Part shown: piece by piece, positions 19,505-30,621 of the stretch | Layout: every line of letters starts with the position of its first letter | Position numbering within the stretch: the stretch's first letter is position 1 | Assembly: GCF_030546935.1 (NCBI RefSeq) | Contig: NZ_JAUOPH010000001.1 | Location: 124,001-188,000 of the forward strand | Length of the DNA: 64,000 bases | Reading direction: 5' to 3' | From: Marinobacter sp. 2_MG-2023 | Lineage (GTDB): Bacteria; Pseudomonadota; Gammaproteobacteria; Pseudomonadales; Oleiphilaceae | Position numbers and translations under genes: made by a program | The notes under the pieces: model-generated | What the model was told of the DNA's origin: nothing | The model's input: only the letters and a program-made list of their open reading frames with translations | Database searches by the model: none

Positions 19505-19550
19505 TATCTTTACCAAACAACACAGCACTGGCGTTTGCTGATACAAACCA

Positions 19551-19582
19551 ACAAAAAAGGGGCGTTTCCGCCCCTTTTTTGT
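19551..19582 (-). terminator. Intrinsic terminator after clpX
   Basis: A GGGGCG/CGCCCC stem with a four-base loop is extended by A6/T6 arms, giving a symmetrical hairpin with T-runs on both strands. It ends the clpP-clpX transcript and insulates lon. Confidence 0.9.
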
Positions 19583-19607
19583 TTATCACTCAACAGTGCA
19601 TGCCGCC

Positions 19608-20891
19608 TTAGTCATCCGGCACAGCTTTGGCGTGATCCGTGTTCGCGTATATCTTGAAGGGCTCTGAATCTCCCCGGATAACGCTCTCATCAATCACAAC
19701 CTTGGATATATCGTGTTCCGACGGTATCTGGTACATAGTGTCGAGCAACGTAGCTTCCATAATCGAGCGCAAGCCACGGGCACCGGTTCTACGCTCCAAA
19801 GCCTTGTTGGCAACAGCGCGCAACGCCTCGTCGCGGAAATCCAGCTCAACTCCCTCCATATCGAACAACTTCTGATACTGCTTGGTCAGAGAGTTTTTCG
19901 GCTCAGTGAGAATCTGGACAAGCGCATCTTCATCAAGCTCGTTGAGGGTGGCAACCACTGGCAGACGACCAACGAATTCCGGGATCAAGCCATACTTGAC
20001 CAGATCTTCCGTTTCGACATTCTTCACGACATCTCCAATATTTTTGGAGTCATCGCGGGCAGCCACTGCAGCTGAGAAGCCAATACTGCTTTTTTCAGTG
20101 CGGTCGCGGATTACCTTATCCAGGCCGGCAAATGCCCCACCGCAAATAAACAGCATGTTACCTGTATCAACCTGCAAAAACTCCTGTTGCGGGTGTTTGC
20201 GACCGCCCTGAGGAGGTACTGAGGCAACGGTGCCTTCGATTAATTTCAGTAACGCCTGCTGCACACCCTCACCCGAAACATCACGAGTTATGGAGGGGTT
20301 GTCAGACTTGCGTGAAATCTTGTCGATTTCATCAATGTAAACAATGCCTCGCTGGGCTTTCTCTACATCATAGTCGCACTTTTGGAGCAGTTTCTGGATG
20401 ATGTTCTCAACATCTTCACCAACATAACCAGCTTCTGTAAGCGTTGTGGCGTCAGCAATAGTAAAGGGAACATTAAGCATCCGCGCCAGAGTTTCTGCCA
20501 GCAGCGTCTTACCACTACCGGTCGGGCCAATCAGCAGAATGTTGCTCTTACCAAGCTCAACATCGCCCTTGCCCTCACCGTACCTAAGGCGTTTGTAATG
20601 GTTGTAAACCGCTACCGAGAGTACAACTTTGGCGCGATCCTGACCGATGACATACTCATCAAGCGTATTGCGGATTTCAGCCGGCGTCGGAAGACGATCG
20701 CTCGGCTCCTCCTGTGCGTTTTCCTGAATCTCTTCACGGATAATATCGTTGCACAGGTCTACGCACTCGTCGCAGATGAACACCGAGGGCCCTGCAATGA
20801 GCTTGCGGACTTCATGCTGGCTCTTTCCGCAAAACGAGCAGTAGAGCAACTTGCCGTTATCGTCGCTTCTGCCGTTTCTTTCATCTGCCAT
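19608..20891 (-). CDS. clpX: ATP-dependent Clp protease ATP-binding subunit ClpX
   Basis: A 427-residue AAA+ unfoldase that feeds tagged proteins into the ClpP barrel. The start at 20891 gives the canonical MADERNG opening, and AGAGG stands seven bases upstream; the frame is open further left without homology. Four cysteines of the zinc-binding adaptor and substrate domain (18, 21, 40, 43) are present, then Walker A GPTGSGKT, the YVGEDVEN pore-loop-1 region, the Walker B strand IVYIDEIDK, an IGF loop for ClpP docking ([10 protein letters not shown]) and sensor motifs. Unusually tidy conservation gives high certainty. It follows clpP after 78 bases. Confidence 0.98.
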   Translation of the reverse strand: MADERNGRSDDNGKLLYCSFCGKSQHEVRKLIAGPSVFICDECVDLCNDIIREEIQENAQEEPSDRLPTPAEIRNTLDEYVIGQDRAKVVLSVAVYNHYKRLRYGEGKGDVELGKSNILLIGPTGSGKTLLAETLARMLNVPFTIADATTLTEAGYVGEDVENIIQKLLQKCDYDVEKAQRGIVYIDEIDKISRKSDNPSITRDVSGEGVQQALLKLIEGTVASVPPQGGRKHPQQEFLQVDTGNMLFICGGAFAGLDKVIRDRTEKSSIGFSAAVAARDDSKNIGDVVKNVETEDLVKYGLIPEFVGRLPVVATLNELDEDALVQILTEPKNSLTKQYQKLFDMEGVELDFRDEALRAVANKALERRTGARGLRSIMEATLLDTMYQIPSEHDISKVVIDESVIRGDSEPFKIYANTDHAKAVPDD

Positions 20892-20969
20892 TGAAATACC
20901 TCTGATCTCGTTTTGCTGGCGCTTAAGATATCCAAGCGCCAGCCAGGGGTGATGCAATTACTTCCAGTA

Positions 20970-21605
20970 TTATTTATTCGGCACGCGCTTATCAAGTATC
21001 GAGTCAATTAGCCCGTACTCTTTCGCCTGTGCAGGATCCATAAAATTATCACGATCCGTATCCCTGGAGATGGTTTCCAGATCCTGACCGGTGTGATGGG
21101 CCAGAATGGAATTCAGGGTATGGCGAATTTTGAGTATCTCGCGGGTATGGATCTCAATATCCGTCGCCTGGCCCTGATAACCTCCCAAAGGCTGATGAAT
21201 CATTACCCGGGAATTAGGCAAGCACGCACGTTTACCCTCAGCACCACCAGCCAGAAGAAAGGCGCCCATACTGGCAGCCTGACCTACACACAGTGTGGAT
21301 ACGTCAGGCTTGATGAACTGCATAGTATCGTAGATAGACATACCCGCAGTCACAGAACCGCCAGGACTGTTGATGTACAGATGGATGTCTTTGTCCGGGT
21401 TTTCCGATTCCAGGAACAGAAGCTGCGCCACGATCAGGTTGGCCATGTGATCTTCCACCTGTCCAACCATGAAAATCACCCGCTCCTTAAGCAGCCGGGA
21501 ATAAATATCGAACGAACGCTCCCCGCGGGCAGTCTGCTCGATAACCATTGGCACCAGGGCAGACCTGGCATCCATTGCGGGACCATCAAATGGATTCTGC
21601 GTCAT
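20970..21605 (-). CDS. clpP: ATP-dependent Clp protease proteolytic subunit ClpP
   Basis: A 211-residue serine peptidase that forms the two-ring barrel of ClpXP/ClpAP. The catalytic triad is visible as Ser112 (GQAASMG), His137 (MIHQPLGG) and Asp186 (DTDRDNF), one residue offset from E. coli. The [21 protein letters not shown] core is intact. The start at 21605 places a short N-terminal propeptide as in relatives; an ATG ten codons inside is the alternative. The leader from tig holds a hairpin terminator, so clpP probably has its own promoter. It is the first gene of clpP-clpX. Confidence 0.97.
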   Translation of the reverse strand: MTQNPFDGPAMDARSALVPMVIEQTARGERSFDIYSRLLKERVIFMVGQVEDHMANLIVAQLLFLESENPDKDIHLYINSPGGSVTAGMSIYDTMQFIKPDVSTLCVGQAASMGAFLLAGGAEGKRACLPNSRVMIHQPLGGYQGQATDIEIHTREILKIRHTLNSILAHHTGQDLETISRDTDRDNFMDPAQAKEYGLIDSILDKRVPNK

Positions 21606-21703
21606 GATACGCCTGAACTCCTTATGGACAAATGGGACGTAGCGTTTAACCACGGCATCTTCAATATTCTTGCATCTTATACTTTGCCAGCCGCAAGCCA
21701 AGA

Positions 21704-21730
21704 TGAAAACAGCCGGACATGCCGGCTGTT
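21704..21730 (-). terminator. Intrinsic terminator after tig
   Basis: A perfect nine-pair stem AACAGCCGG/CCGGCTGTT with a five-base loop (21708-21730) is followed on the minus strand by a short TTTTC tail. It lies between tig and clpP, and the short tail suggests partial termination. Confidence 0.7.
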
Positions 21731-21792
21731 AACTCTGTTCGGCCAGCGGAGCCAGAAACTGATCCGGCTCCGTCACTATTACGCCACCAAAC

Positions 21793-23097
21793 TCAGCGCT
21801 GGGGTTGACCCGCCTGAATGGCTTCTTCGTATTTGACCTTCTTTTCTGTGACCTTGGCCTGTGAAAGCACATAGTCGACAACCTGATCTTCCAGCACAGA
21901 AGATTCGATCTGGCTCTTCTGCTCAGGGTTGCCACTGAAATGCGCAATCACTTCTTCTGGTTGTTCATACGTTGACGCGATCTCTTGGATCTTTTCATCA
22001 ACTTTGGCCGGATCCACTTTCAGGTCGTTCGCCTTTACAACTTCCTGGAACAACAGACCGGTTTTCACGCGACGTTCAGCCTGCTCCTGGAAGATCTCCT
22101 TCGGAAGTTGCTGGAAATCTACCTGGCCGCCGAAGCGCTGAACAGCGTCCTGACGCAGGCGATCAATTTCCTGATCAGCCAATGCTGAAGGAATGTCGAC
22201 TTCCGTAGTCTCAAGAAGACCGTCTACAACGTCATTTTTGACCTTGTTAGATACCGCCTGCTTAAGCTCGCGCTCCATGTTCTTTTTCACTTCTTCACGG
22301 AATGCAGTTTCATCTTCGGCTTCAATACCAAACTTGGTGAAAAACTCAGCATCCAACTCAGGCAGCTGCGGCTCTTCAACCTCGTGAATCTTGATATCGA
22401 ACTTGGCTGGCTTACCCTTGAGATCTTCGTTGTGATAATCCTCAGGGAAAGTCACTTCGATTTCTAGATCTTCGCCGGCCTTGCCGCCAACGATGGCTTT
22501 CTCGAAGCCCGGAATCATCTGACCAGAGCCCAGGGTCAGCTTGTGGCCTTCAGCGGCACCGCCCTCGAACTCTTCACCGTCGATAGAGCCTTTGAAATCA
22601 ATGGTCAGCACATCCTTGTTCTTGGACTTACGCTTGACCGACTTCATGGTGGCCTGCTGGCGACGCAGGTTATCGATCATTGTATCGATATCCTTGTCGG
22701 TAATTTCAGAGGTCAGCTTCTCAATGGAAACCTTGCTCAGATCACCCAGTTCAATTTCCGGCATAACTTCGAAAACAGCAACAAACTCAAGGTCTTTGCC
22801 TGCTTCCATGGTTTTTGGCTCAAGCTTGGGCCAACCCGCTGGATTAATATCCTGCTCCTGCAGTGCCTTGATGTAGTTGTCACGCATGATGTCGCCAACA
22901 ATTTCCTGGCGCACGCTGTCACCGAAACGACGCTTGACCACGCTCATGGGCACCTTGCCTGGACGGAAACCATTAAGGCGCACAGTACGCGCGGTTTCCT
23001 GCAGGCGTTTCTGGACCGCCTGTTCAATTTCCTGGGCGGGCACACCAATCGTCATGCGACGCTCGATGTTGGAGGTCGTTTCTACAGACACTTGCAT
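21793..23097 (-). CDS. tig: Trigger factor, ribosome-associated chaperone
   Basis: A 434-residue chaperone with peptidyl-prolyl isomerase activity that meets nascent chains at the ribosome exit. The ribosome-docking signature GFRPGKVP is at 43-50. An FKBP-type isomerase domain follows (about 150-245; DVLTIDFKGSIDGEEFEGG, MIPGFEKAIVGGKAGE) and then a helical C-terminal chaperone domain. GAGG precedes the ATG. The tRNA operon ends upstream at its own terminator. The order tRNAs-tig-clpP-clpX-lon is shared with Pseudomonas. The 263 bases between the start and that terminator hold no gene. Confidence 0.97.
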   Translation of the reverse strand: MQVSVETTSNIERRMTIGVPAQEIEQAVQKRLQETARTVRLNGFRPGKVPMSVVKRRFGDSVRQEIVGDIMRDNYIKALQEQDINPAGWPKLEPKTMEAGKDLEFVAVFEVMPEIELGDLSKVSIEKLTSEITDKDIDTMIDNLRRQQATMKSVKRKSKNKDVLTIDFKGSIDGEEFEGGAAEGHKLTLGSGQMIPGFEKAIVGGKAGEDLEIEVTFPEDYHNEDLKGKPAKFDIKIHEVEEPQLPELDAEFFTKFGIEAEDETAFREEVKKNMERELKQAVSNKVKNDVVDGLLETTEVDIPSALADQEIDRLRQDAVQRFGGQVDFQQLPKEIFQEQAERRVKTGLLFQEVVKANDLKVDPAKVDEKIQEIASTYEQPEEVIAHFSGNPEQKSQIESSVLEDQVVDYVLSQAKVTEKKVKYEEAIQAGQPQR

Positions 23098-23360
23098 GGA
23101 AAATCCTCAAATTTCGGGTTCGGTATATGAATGAAATTAAAACCAAAAGTCCTTTCCAGAGCTGATTCCCCGGAAAAGACCCAAAATTAAAAGCCGATAG
23201 TTTATCACGGATTGCCCTGACGAGAGAATCACCTCCCTCGTGTAGTTTCAGAGTTCGCGACTGGATCGACGACCCGATACGTGAGTTGGGGGCAAAAAGA
23301 GAAAAACAAAGGGGGAAAACCTGGACAACAGGAAAAATTCGAGCACTCACGAACGCACTA

Positions 23361-23397
23361 AAACAAAAAAGGCCCTCAGAGAAACTCTAAGGGCCTT
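23361..23397 (-). terminator. Intrinsic terminator of the tRNA operon
   Basis: On the minus strand a 13-pair stem (one T-G pair) with a three-base loop is followed by TTTTTTGTTTT, immediately after tRNA-Leu. Confidence 0.92.
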
Positions 23398-23402
23398 CAA
23401 AG

Positions 23403-23487
23403 TGGTACTCCGGGAGGGACTTGAACCCCCACGCCTTGCGGCAACAGGACCTAAACCTATCGTGTCTACCAATTCCACCACCGGAGC
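23403..23487 (-). tRNA. tRNA-Leu (anticodon UAG)
   Basis: An 85-base class II tRNA with encoded CCA. The anticodon loop TTTAGGT (anticodon TAG) lies between ATAGG and CCTGT. A long variable arm follows (GTTGCCGCAAGGCGT region) and the T-arm GGTTCAAGTCC is standard. The acceptor stem GCTCCGG pairs with CCGGAGT, giving a terminal G-T. It decodes CUA and CUG-type codons and is the last gene of the four-tRNA operon. Confidence 0.95.
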
Positions 23488-23563
23488 AAAAAACCTGGAA
23501 ACAAGCAGAGTATCGGCCGCTACAATCGTAATACCTGATAAAGCGGAAAACACTTAAAGAAAT

Positions 23564-23639
23564 TGGGGTGGACGAAGGGGATCGAACCCTCGACCGCAGG
23601 AGTCACAATCCTGAGCTCTACCAACTGAGCTACGCCCAC
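23564..23639 (-). tRNA. tRNA-His (anticodon GUG)
   Basis: A 76-base tRNA with encoded CCA. The anticodon loop TTGTGAC lies between CAGGA and TCCTG. The template has an extra G immediately 5' of the acceptor stem, opposite the discriminator C, which is the identity element G-1 of tRNA-His. Confidence 0.96.
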
Positions 23640-23727
23640 CACATCGTGATATACCTTGCGGTACATTCGACAAACCACTGTTTCTTAACTTTGCTGGCTG
23701 CGGTTCCGATCAAGCCGGCGGCTATTA

Positions 23728-23804
23728 TGGCGCGCCCGGCAGGACTCGAACCTGCGACCCTCGGCTTAGAAGGCCGATGCTCTATCCAGCTGAGCTACGG
23801 GCGC
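23728..23804 (-). tRNA. tRNA-Arg (anticodon UCU)
   Basis: A 77-base tRNA with encoded CCA. The anticodon loop CTTCTAA lies between TCGGC and GCCGA, and the acceptor GCGCCCG pairs with CGGGCGC. It reads the rare AGA and AGG arginine codons. Confidence 0.96.
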
Positions 23805-23836
23805 TTGACCGTTCGCCTAGCTGAACATTCAGAAAA

Positions 23837-23913
23837 TGGTCGGGGTAGAGAGATTCGAACTCCCGACATCCTGCTCCCAAAGCAGGCGCGCTACCAGACT
23901 GCGCTATACCCCG
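23837..23913 (-). tRNA. tRNA-Pro (anticodon UGG)
   Basis: A 77-base tRNA with encoded CCA. The anticodon loop TTTGGGA lies between CCTGC and GCAGG, and the acceptor CGGGGTA pairs with TACCCCG. It is the first gene of the operon Pro-Arg-His-Leu. Confidence 0.96.
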
Positions 23914-23953
23914 TCTGAACTGAACAACACGTGCATCAGCAAAGTTGGTGCGG

Positions 23954-23982
23954 ATATTACTGGCGCCAAATGCTTCCGTCAA
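23954..23982 (-). promoter_or_regulatory. Sigma-70 promoter of the tRNA operon
   Basis: On the minus strand TTGACG is followed, after 17 bases, by TAATAT. The predicted start is about 34 bases before mature tRNA-Pro. One promoter and one terminator enclose all four tRNAs. Confidence 0.75.
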
Positions 23983-24141
23983 CAGGGAAATTGAAATTCT
24001 CTTACAAATCCGCTGTTTTAACGTTTCACTGATCACTAAACCGCCAATATTCACCAGAGTTCACTGATTGGCGTAAGCCTGCAGGCGTGAGACAATACAA
24101 GTCCTCTTACGTTTACCAATGTCCAACCTACAAGACGAATC

Positions 24142-24999
24142 ATGAGCGCCAAACTGATCAACGGAAAAGAAATTGCTGCCGAAGTCCGCCAACAAGTCGC
24201 ATCCGGCGTAGAAGCCCGTATCCGCCAGGGACTGCGTGCGCCTGGTCTTGCAGTAGTGCTGGTGGGCAACGACCCGGCTTCGGAAGTGTACGTGGGCAAC
24301 AAACGCAAAGCCTGCGATGCCGCGGGTATCCTCTCACTGTCTTACGACCTGCCGGAAGACACCACCCAGCAGACCCTGGAAGCGCTGATTGACGAGCTTA
24401 ACGAAAACCCCGTCGTCGACGGCATCCTGGTGCAACTTCCTCTACCACAACATCTGGATGCAGACCCTATCCTGCTGAAAATCCGCCCCGACAAAGACGT
24501 GGACGGGTTTCACCCATACAATATCGGCCGCCTGGTCCAGCGTAAGCCGGCTCTGCGGCCCTGTACTCCCGCAGGTGTGATTACCCTGCTGGACAGCGTC
24601 GGCACCCCTTACAAGGGCCAGCATGCCGTAATCGTGGGTGCATCCAACATCGTTGGGCGTCCGATGACGATGGAGTTGCTACTCAAAGGCGCAACCCCCA
24701 CCGTATGTCACCGCTTCACACCTGATCTGGAAAAATATGTTCGTGACGCCGACATTCTTATTGCTGCGGTGGGCAAACCAGGCCTTATCAAAGGCGAATG
24801 GGTCAAGCCCGGCGCCACAGTAATTGATGTGGGCATCAATCGAATGGAAAACGGCAAACTTCAGGGCGATGTGGATTTTGAAGCCGCCTCAGAGCGGGCT
24901 GCGTACATTACGCCTGTTCCTGGTGGCGTCGGCCCGATGACGATTGCAACACTCCTGCAGAATACCCTGTATGCGGCGAATGAGCTCCACAAGGAGTAA
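24142..24999 (+). CDS. folD: Bifunctional methylene-THF dehydrogenase / methenyl-THF cyclohydrolase
   Basis: A 285-residue cytoplasmic enzyme that interconverts methylene-, methenyl- and 10-formyl-tetrahydrofolate with NADP. Active-site residues match E. coli: Tyr50 and Lys54 (YVGNKRK), Gln98 (VQLPLP) and Asp121 (KDVDGFHP). The NADP-binding [10 protein letters not shown] and the C-terminal [13 protein letters not shown] are intact. It diverges from the tRNA operon across 228 bases. The position of folD beside this tRNA cluster is shared with Pseudomonas. It ends at a strong bidirectional terminator. Confidence 0.97.
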   Translation: MSAKLINGKEIAAEVRQQVASGVEARIRQGLRAPGLAVVLVGNDPASEVYVGNKRKACDAAGILSLSYDLPEDTTQQTLEALIDELNENPVVDGILVQLPLPQHLDADPILLKIRPDKDVDGFHPYNIGRLVQRKPALRPCTPAGVITLLDSVGTPYKGQHAVIVGASNIVGRPMTMELLLKGATPTVCHRFTPDLEKYVRDADILIAAVGKPGLIKGEWVKPGATVIDVGINRMENGKLQGDVDFEAASERAAYITPVPGGVGPMTIATLLQNTLYAANELHKE

Positions 25000-25031
25000 T
25001 CGAACCGCTTCTATGCTTACCGAGCAGCCGT

Positions 25032-25059
25032 AAAAAAACCCGCCTAAGCGGGTTTTTTT
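25032..25059. terminator. Bidirectional terminator, folD / glcB
   Basis: A CCCGC/GCGGG stem with a CTAA loop is flanked by seven A and seven T, serving convergent folD and glcB. Confidence 0.92.
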
Positions 25060-25075
25060 ATACTGCAGACCAATC

Positions 25076-27256
25076 TTACTGGCCAAACTTCGCTTTCGCC
25101 TTCAGGCGATAGGCATGCAACAACGGCTCAGTATAACCACTGGGCTGCTCGCGGCCTTTGAGAACCAGATCCATAGCGGCCTGGAAGGCAATGCTGTCGG
25201 CAAAGTCCGGCGCCATTGCCCGGTACGTTGGATCATTGGCATTCTGCTTGTCAACAACCTGCGCCATGCGCTTCATGGTCTCTTCAACCTGTGCCTCGTT
25301 GCAGATACCGTGATACAACCAGTTTGCCAGATGCTGCGATGAAATACGCAGGGTGGCACGATCTTCCATCAAGCCGACATCGTTGATGTCGGGGACCTTG
25401 GAACAGCCCACGCCGCTGTCAATCCAGCGTACAACATAGCCGAGAATACCCTGGGCATTGTTATCCAGCTCCTGCTGAATAGCTTCTGCAGTCAGCTTGG
25501 ACGGATCATCCATAACCGGCACAGTAAGAATGTCATCCAGGTTGGCACGGGGGCGACTCTCAAGCTCTTTCTGAATATCTGCAACACACACCTGATGGTA
25601 GTGAGTTGCGTGCAGGGTTGCAGCGGTGGGCGAAGGTACCCAGGCCGTATTGGCACCTGCTTTCGGGTGACCGATCTTCTGTACCAGCATATCGGCCATC
25701 AGATCCGGCATGGCCCACATGCCTTTACCAATCTGGGCCACGCCACGGAAGCCGGTTTCCAGGCCGATATCAACGTTCCACTGCTCGTAAGCACCAATCC
25801 AGGCTGCCTGCTTCATCTCGCCTTTGCGAATGAAGGGGCCAAGCTCCATGGAGGTGTGCATTTCGTCTCCGGTGCGATCCAGGAAACCGGTGTTGATGAA
25901 CACGGCACGTTCCTTGGCCGCATGAATGCAGGCTTTCAGGTTCACGGTGGTACGGCGCTCTTCGTCCATAATACCGACTTTCAGCGTGAAGCGTGGCAGG
26001 CCAAGCGCATCTTCAACACGACCGAAAAACTCGTTAGTAAACGCAACCTCTTCAGGACCGTGCATCTTCGGCTTAACAATGTACACAGAACCGGAAGTGC
26101 TGTTCTGGAAGCGACCGTCGCCCTTGAGATCATGAATGGCGATCAGCGAAGTCAGAATACCGTCCATCAGACCTTCGGGCACTTCACTGCCGTCTTTCAA
26201 CAGGATCGCCGGATTGGTCATCAGGTGCCCGACGTTACGAATAAACATCAGGCTGCGACCTTTCAGCTTCAACGAGCCACCATCGGCGGCGGTGTATTCG
26301 CGATCCGCTTTCATTTTCCGGGTCAGGCGTTCTCCACCTTTCTCGAAAGTCTCTTCCAGATCGCCTTTCATCAGGCCCAGCCAGTTGCTGTAAGCCAGTG
26401 TTTTATCGTCGGCATCTACGGCTGCAACGGAGTCTTCGCAATCCATGATGGTGGTCAGCGCAGATTCCATCAGCACGTCTTTTACGTGCGCTCCGTCGTC
26501 TTTCCCAATCGGATGGCTGGCATCGATCTGAATTTCGAAGTGCATGCCATTCTTCACCAGAAGAATCCCTGTGGGCGCATCGGCAGCGCCGGTGTAGCCT
26601 ACAAAGCCGGACTCATCTTTCAGGCCGGTTACATCACCGTTCTGCAGTTTGACGACCAGCTTGCCTTCTGAAACCTGGTACAGAGCTGCATCTTTGTGGC
26701 TGCCCGCTGCCAAAGGCGCGGAGCTGTCGAGCAGATTACGTGCAAACTCGATAACCTTGGCGCCACGCACCGGGTTATAGCCACGGCCTTTTTCAGCGCC
26801 GTTCTCTTCAGAGATCGCGTCGGTGCCGTAAAGCGCATCGTACAGACTACCCCAGCGTGCGTTTGCAGCGTTCAGTGCAAAGCGGGCATTCATGATAGGC
26901 ACCACAAGCTGCGGGCCAGCCATGGTCGCAACTTCGGGGTCAACATTAGAAGTAGATATACGGAAATCCGCTGGCTCGTCTACCAGGTAGCCTATTTCCT
27001 TCAGGAAGGACTTATAGGCAGCCATGTCCAGCTTCTGACCTTTGTGATCGCGATTCCAGCTGTCCATTTTTTCCTGGATTGCATCGCGCTTTGCCAGCAA
27101 TTCCCGGTTGCGCGGCGCCAGATCGTTGACGATCTTGTCGAATTCCGTCCAGAATTTTTCTGCATCCACTCCGGTGCCCGGAATTGCTTCGTTATTAACG
27201 AAGTCATACAAGTTCTTTGCGACCTGAATGCCGCCGAGTTGTACGCGCTCTGTCAT
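25076..27256 (-). CDS. glcB: Malate synthase G
   Basis: A 726-residue monomeric malate synthase that condenses glyoxylate with acetyl-CoA to malate, supporting growth on acetate, fatty acids, alkanes or glycolate. It carries the G-type insertions, the [18 protein letters not shown] strand with the catalytic Arg, the [18 protein letters not shown] segment and the Asp-containing catalytic loop near the C-terminus, ending [25 protein letters not shown] as in other GlcB. GAGG precedes the ATG. It stands alone between folD and cysS. In P. aeruginosa, as I recall it, those two genes are adjacent, so glcB looks inserted in an otherwise conserved block. Confidence 0.97.
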   Translation of the reverse strand: MTERVQLGGIQVAKNLYDFVNNEAIPGTGVDAEKFWTEFDKIVNDLAPRNRELLAKRDAIQEKMDSWNRDHKGQKLDMAAYKSFLKEIGYLVDEPADFRISTSNVDPEVATMAGPQLVVPIMNARFALNAANARWGSLYDALYGTDAISEENGAEKGRGYNPVRGAKVIEFARNLLDSSAPLAAGSHKDAALYQVSEGKLVVKLQNGDVTGLKDESGFVGYTGAADAPTGILLVKNGMHFEIQIDASHPIGKDDGAHVKDVLMESALTTIMDCEDSVAAVDADDKTLAYSNWLGLMKGDLEETFEKGGERLTRKMKADREYTAADGGSLKLKGRSLMFIRNVGHLMTNPAILLKDGSEVPEGLMDGILTSLIAIHDLKGDGRFQNSTSGSVYIVKPKMHGPEEVAFTNEFFGRVEDALGLPRFTLKVGIMDEERRTTVNLKACIHAAKERAVFINTGFLDRTGDEMHTSMELGPFIRKGEMKQAAWIGAYEQWNVDIGLETGFRGVAQIGKGMWAMPDLMADMLVQKIGHPKAGANTAWVPSPTAATLHATHYHQVCVADIQKELESRPRANLDDILTVPVMDDPSKLTAEAIQQELDNNAQGILGYVVRWIDSGVGCSKVPDINDVGLMEDRATLRISSQHLANWLYHGICNEAQVEETMKRMAQVVDKQNANDPTYRAMAPDFADSIAFQAAMDLVLKGREQPSGYTEPLLHAYRLKAKAKFGQ

Positions 27257-27390
27257 CGTTCTTAGCCTCAGTGGGTTAGACCTGTCCCGAAAGCCGCTCA
27301 GCGGTCGGGCCTGAAAAATCGAAGGCGCATTATACGGGAAGTTCCTTATAAGGTCATTTCCCTGAATACAACACGACCTTGGTAATAGCG

Positions 27391-28779
27391 TTAACTGCGC
27401 CGCCAGCTCGTTCCCTCGCGGGAGTCGTCCAGAATAATGCCCTGCTCTGCCAATTCATCGCGAATGCGGTCAGCACCGGCGAAATCTTTGGCTTTGCGCG
27501 CATCGGCACGAGCCTGAATTTTCGCTTCAATATCTTCTGCGCTCAGCTCGCTGCCGGAGTCGGCCTGAAAAAAGGCATCCGGATCTTGCTGTAAAAGGCC
27601 GAGAACCGCGCCAAGCCTGATCATTACAGCGGCTGCGTCTCGTGCCTCATCATCCCTACCCTCGCGACGATGCTGATTGATGTCGTTGGCGAGGGCATGC
27701 AAGACCGAAATCGCCCCGGGACAATTGAAATCATCGTCCATAAGCTCGGCAAAACGCCGGTCATACTCGGTCTCAGGCAACTGTCCGGACTCTGCAGGCG
27801 TGATGCCGCGCAGCGAGTGATATAGCCTGGCAAGCGATCGACCCGCCTCAGCCAGGTTATCCTCGGAATAATCGACCTGGCTGCGATAGTGGCTGGAAAC
27901 CAGAAAGAAACGCACCACTTCGGACGGATAAGACTCCAGAATTTCCCGGATGGTGAAAAAATTGCCCAGAGATTTGGACATTTTTTCCTTGTTCACTCGA
28001 ATCGCACCTGCATGCATCCAGGTATTCACAAAAGTGTGCCCTGTCGCACATTCGGACTGTGCAATTTCATTTTCATGATGCGGGAACAACAGGTCCGGCC
28101 CACCGCCATGAATATCGAAGGTATCGCCCAGACAACGGGTTGACATGGCAGAGCACTCAATGTGCCAGCCAGGGCGTCCATTACCCCAGGGAGACGGCCA
28201 GCTCACTTCGCCTTCGCCGGCGGCTTTCCACAAGGCAAAATCCGCCGGGCTGCGCTTGGCTTCGTGTACGTCGATGCGCGCGCCAGCAAGCAAGTCTTCA
28301 AGCTTTTTCTTGCTGAGCTTTCCGTAGCCTTTGAAGGACTCAACGGAAAAATATACATCTCCGTTATCAGCAGCGTAAGCATGATCAGATTCAATGAGTG
28401 TGTTGATCATGGCAGTGATTTCGGAAATATAATCCGTCGCACGGGGTTCGGCGCTGGGCGGCAGCACTCCCAGCCTGGCCTCATCCTCATGCATTGCGGC
28501 AATCATGCGCTCTGTCAGGTCAGTAAACGGCTCCCCGTTTTCCTCAGCCCGCCGCAGAATTTTGTCATCGATATCGGTTATGTTGCGCACATAGGTTACA
28601 TCGTAACCGCGGTCGCGCAGATAGCGTGTTACCACGTCAAAAGCCACCAGCACTCGGGCGTGGCCCAAGTGGCAGTAGTCATAAACCGTCATTCCGCACA
28701 CGTACATGCGAACCTTGCCCGGCTCAATTGGCGTAAAGGCTTCTTTCTGCTGGGTTAGCGTGTTGTAAATCCTGATCAC
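27391..28779 (-). CDS. cysS: Cysteinyl-tRNA synthetase
   Basis: A 462-residue class I synthetase that charges tRNA-Cys. Zinc ligands and the HIGH-type motif appear in [17 protein letters not shown], with further ligands in HIECSAM and FPHHENE. The KMSKS motif is exact ([10 protein letters not shown]). The start is a GTG at 28779, giving [13 protein letters not shown] like E. coli MLKIFNTLTRQKE, with GGGAG upstream; the in-frame ATG 13 codons earlier would run into glnS and lacks homology. It lies 35 bases downstream of glnS and may be co-transcribed. Confidence 0.96.
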   Translation of the reverse strand: MIRIYNTLTQQKEAFTPIEPGKVRMYVCGMTVYDYCHLGHARVLVAFDVVTRYLRDRGYDVTYVRNITDIDDKILRRAEENGEPFTDLTERMIAAMHEDEARLGVLPPSAEPRATDYISEITAMINTLIESDHAYAADNGDVYFSVESFKGYGKLSKKKLEDLLAGARIDVHEAKRSPADFALWKAAGEGEVSWPSPWGNGRPGWHIECSAMSTRCLGDTFDIHGGGPDLLFPHHENEIAQSECATGHTFVNTWMHAGAIRVNKEKMSKSLGNFFTIREILESYPSEVVRFFLVSSHYRSQVDYSEDNLAEAGRSLARLYHSLRGITPAESGQLPETEYDRRFAELMDDDFNCPGAISVLHALANDINQHRREGRDDEARDAAAVMIRLGAVLGLLQQDPDAFFQADSGSELSAEDIEAKIQARADARKAKDFAGADRIRDELAEQGIILDDSREGTSWRRS

Positions 28780-28814
28780 AGCTGGTCTCCCGAATGCTGA
28801 CCCTTCTTCATTCT

Positions 28815-30485
28815 TCATTTACCCCAGGAATCCCGCAAGGTAACCGTACGATTGAATACCGGCTTACCGGCTTTGGCGGTCAGTTCCTGATCACAGAAAA
28901 AATAACCTTCCCGCTCGAACTGGTACGGCAGGTCCGTCAGAGGTGTAGCCAGACTCTGTTCGACCCGCGCGCCCTGGAGCACCACAAGTGATTGCGGGTT
29001 AATGTGGTCAACGAAGTCGCCTTCCTTGTCGCTGTCCGGTGATTCGTGGTTAAACAATCGGTCGTACAGGTTGATGTCACAATCCACACTGTTACTCGCA
29101 GATACCCAGTGGATAACGCCATTAGGCTTATAACCCTCGGGGTTCACGCCCAGCGTGGCTGGATCGTATTCGCAACGCAACTCCACGATCTCGCCGCTGG
29201 CATCCCGTACGATTTCTTTGCACGTCATCACATAGCCGCCACGCAGGCGAACTGCCTGCTCTGGTGCCAGACGCTTCCACTTGCGCGGTGCCTCTTCCAC
29301 GAAATCCTCCCGGTCGATAAAGAGGGTCTGGCTCCAGGTGACTTCGCGCTGCCCCATTTCCGGGTTCTGCGGATGTACCGGCAATACCAGGGTTTCGGTC
29401 TTGTCCGCCGGGTAATTGGTGATCGTGACTTTCAAAGGACGCATCACACACATGGCGCGGGGCGAGCGGGTGTTCAGATCTTCCCTGATGGCGAACTCCA
29501 GCATGCCCATATCCACTGTGCCGCCAGCTTTGTTCACACCGATCATGTCGCAGAAGGTACGCAGGGATTCCGGAGTGTAGCCCCGGCGACGCATGCCCGA
29601 AATGGTAGGCATTCGTGGGTCGTCCCAGCCATCGACAAGGTGCTCATCCACCAGGCGTTTGAGTTTACGTTTGCTGGTGATGGTGTAGTTCAGGTTAAGA
29701 CGGGCAAACTCGATCTGTCTCGGCTGACAGGGAGCACTGATGTTATCCAGAACCCAGTCATAGAGCGGTCGGTGGTCCTCAAACTCCAGCGTGCACAACG
29801 AGTGCGTAATCCCTTCCATGGCATCCGAGATAGGATGAGTGAAATCGTACATCGGGTAGATGCACCATTTATTTCCTGTCTGGTGATGCTCAGCGTAACG
29901 AATGCGGTAGAGAATGGGATCTCGCATATTGATGTTGGGCGACGCCATATCAATTTTCGCCCGCAGCACCAGCTCACCGTTTTGATACTTACCATCACGC
30001 ATGTCACGGAACAGCTTAAGGCTTTCATCAGCCGGACGATCACGGTAGGGACTGTTTCTGCCAGGCTCTTTCAGGCTGCCACGATATTCCGCCATTTCGT
30101 CAGCAGATAACGCACACACATAGGCCTTACCCTTCTCTATGAGCTCTTCGGCAAAGCCATAAATGATGTCAAAGTAGTCAGAGGCGTAACGCACGTCGCC
30201 CGCCCAGGTGAAGCCCAGCCATTTCACATCCTTTTTGATGGCGTCAATGTACTCCTGGCTTTCCTTTTCCGGATTGGTATCGTCAAACCTAAGAGTGCAC
30301 TCGCCGGCAAATGTCTCGGCAATACCAAAATTGAGGCAGATGGATTTCGCGTGACCAACGTGCAGGTAGCCATTGGGCTCAGGCGGGAAGCGTGTCACCA
30401 CCTGACCGACGTGCTCACCTTTGTTAATGGCGTCTTCAATCAGGCTCTGAATAAAGTTATGGGCTTTCTTCGACTCGGCGCTCAT
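28815..30485 (-). CDS. glnS: Glutaminyl-tRNA synthetase
   Basis: A 556-residue class I synthetase (E. coli: 554). The HIGH-type signature is [14 protein letters not shown] (34-47, HVGH at 42-45) and the second signature is the TSKRKL variant. The C-terminal beta-barrel anticodon-binding domain closes with [16 protein letters not shown]. The start at 30485 gives the standard [12 protein letters not shown] opening; sixteen open codons upstream lack homology and reach the divergent ppiB leader. The ribosome-binding site is weak. Its neighbours ppiB-lpxH and cysS match the pseudomonad order. Confidence 0.97.
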   Translation of the reverse strand: MSAESKKAHNFIQSLIEDAINKGEHVGQVVTRFPPEPNGYLHVGHAKSICLNFGIAETFAGECTLRFDDTNPEKESQEYIDAIKKDVKWLGFTWAGDVRYASDYFDIIYGFAEELIEKGKAYVCALSADEMAEYRGSLKEPGRNSPYRDRPADESLKLFRDMRDGKYQNGELVLRAKIDMASPNINMRDPILYRIRYAEHHQTGNKWCIYPMYDFTHPISDAMEGITHSLCTLEFEDHRPLYDWVLDNISAPCQPRQIEFARLNLNYTITSKRKLKRLVDEHLVDGWDDPRMPTISGMRRRGYTPESLRTFCDMIGVNKAGGTVDMGMLEFAIREDLNTRSPRAMCVMRPLKVTITNYPADKTETLVLPVHPQNPEMGQREVTWSQTLFIDREDFVEEAPRKWKRLAPEQAVRLRGGYVMTCKEIVRDASGEIVELRCEYDPATLGVNPEGYKPNGVIHWVSASNSVDCDINLYDRLFNHESPDSDKEGDFVDHINPQSLVVLQGARVEQSLATPLTDLPYQFEREGYFFCDQELTAKAGKPVFNRTVTLRDSWGK

Positions 30486-30621
30486 ACAATCTCTGTTAAA
30501 AGAAGTGGGTCGGAAACCGGCTATTATACTCACAAATCAGGGCCGGACTCATGCATCGCCGGAAACTCTTGAGTACAATACTGGCATTAACCGATTAAAA
30601 CTCAACGAACAGGAAACCCTG

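Noticed and set aside
25595..26671. A 358-codon frame antisense to glcB
   Set aside because: It mirrors a full-length malate synthase G and its His/Gln-rich translation is typical of an antisense shadow.
29046..30110. A 354-codon frame antisense to glnS
   Set aside because: It is covered by intact glutaminyl-tRNA synthetase and has no ribosome-binding site or domain.
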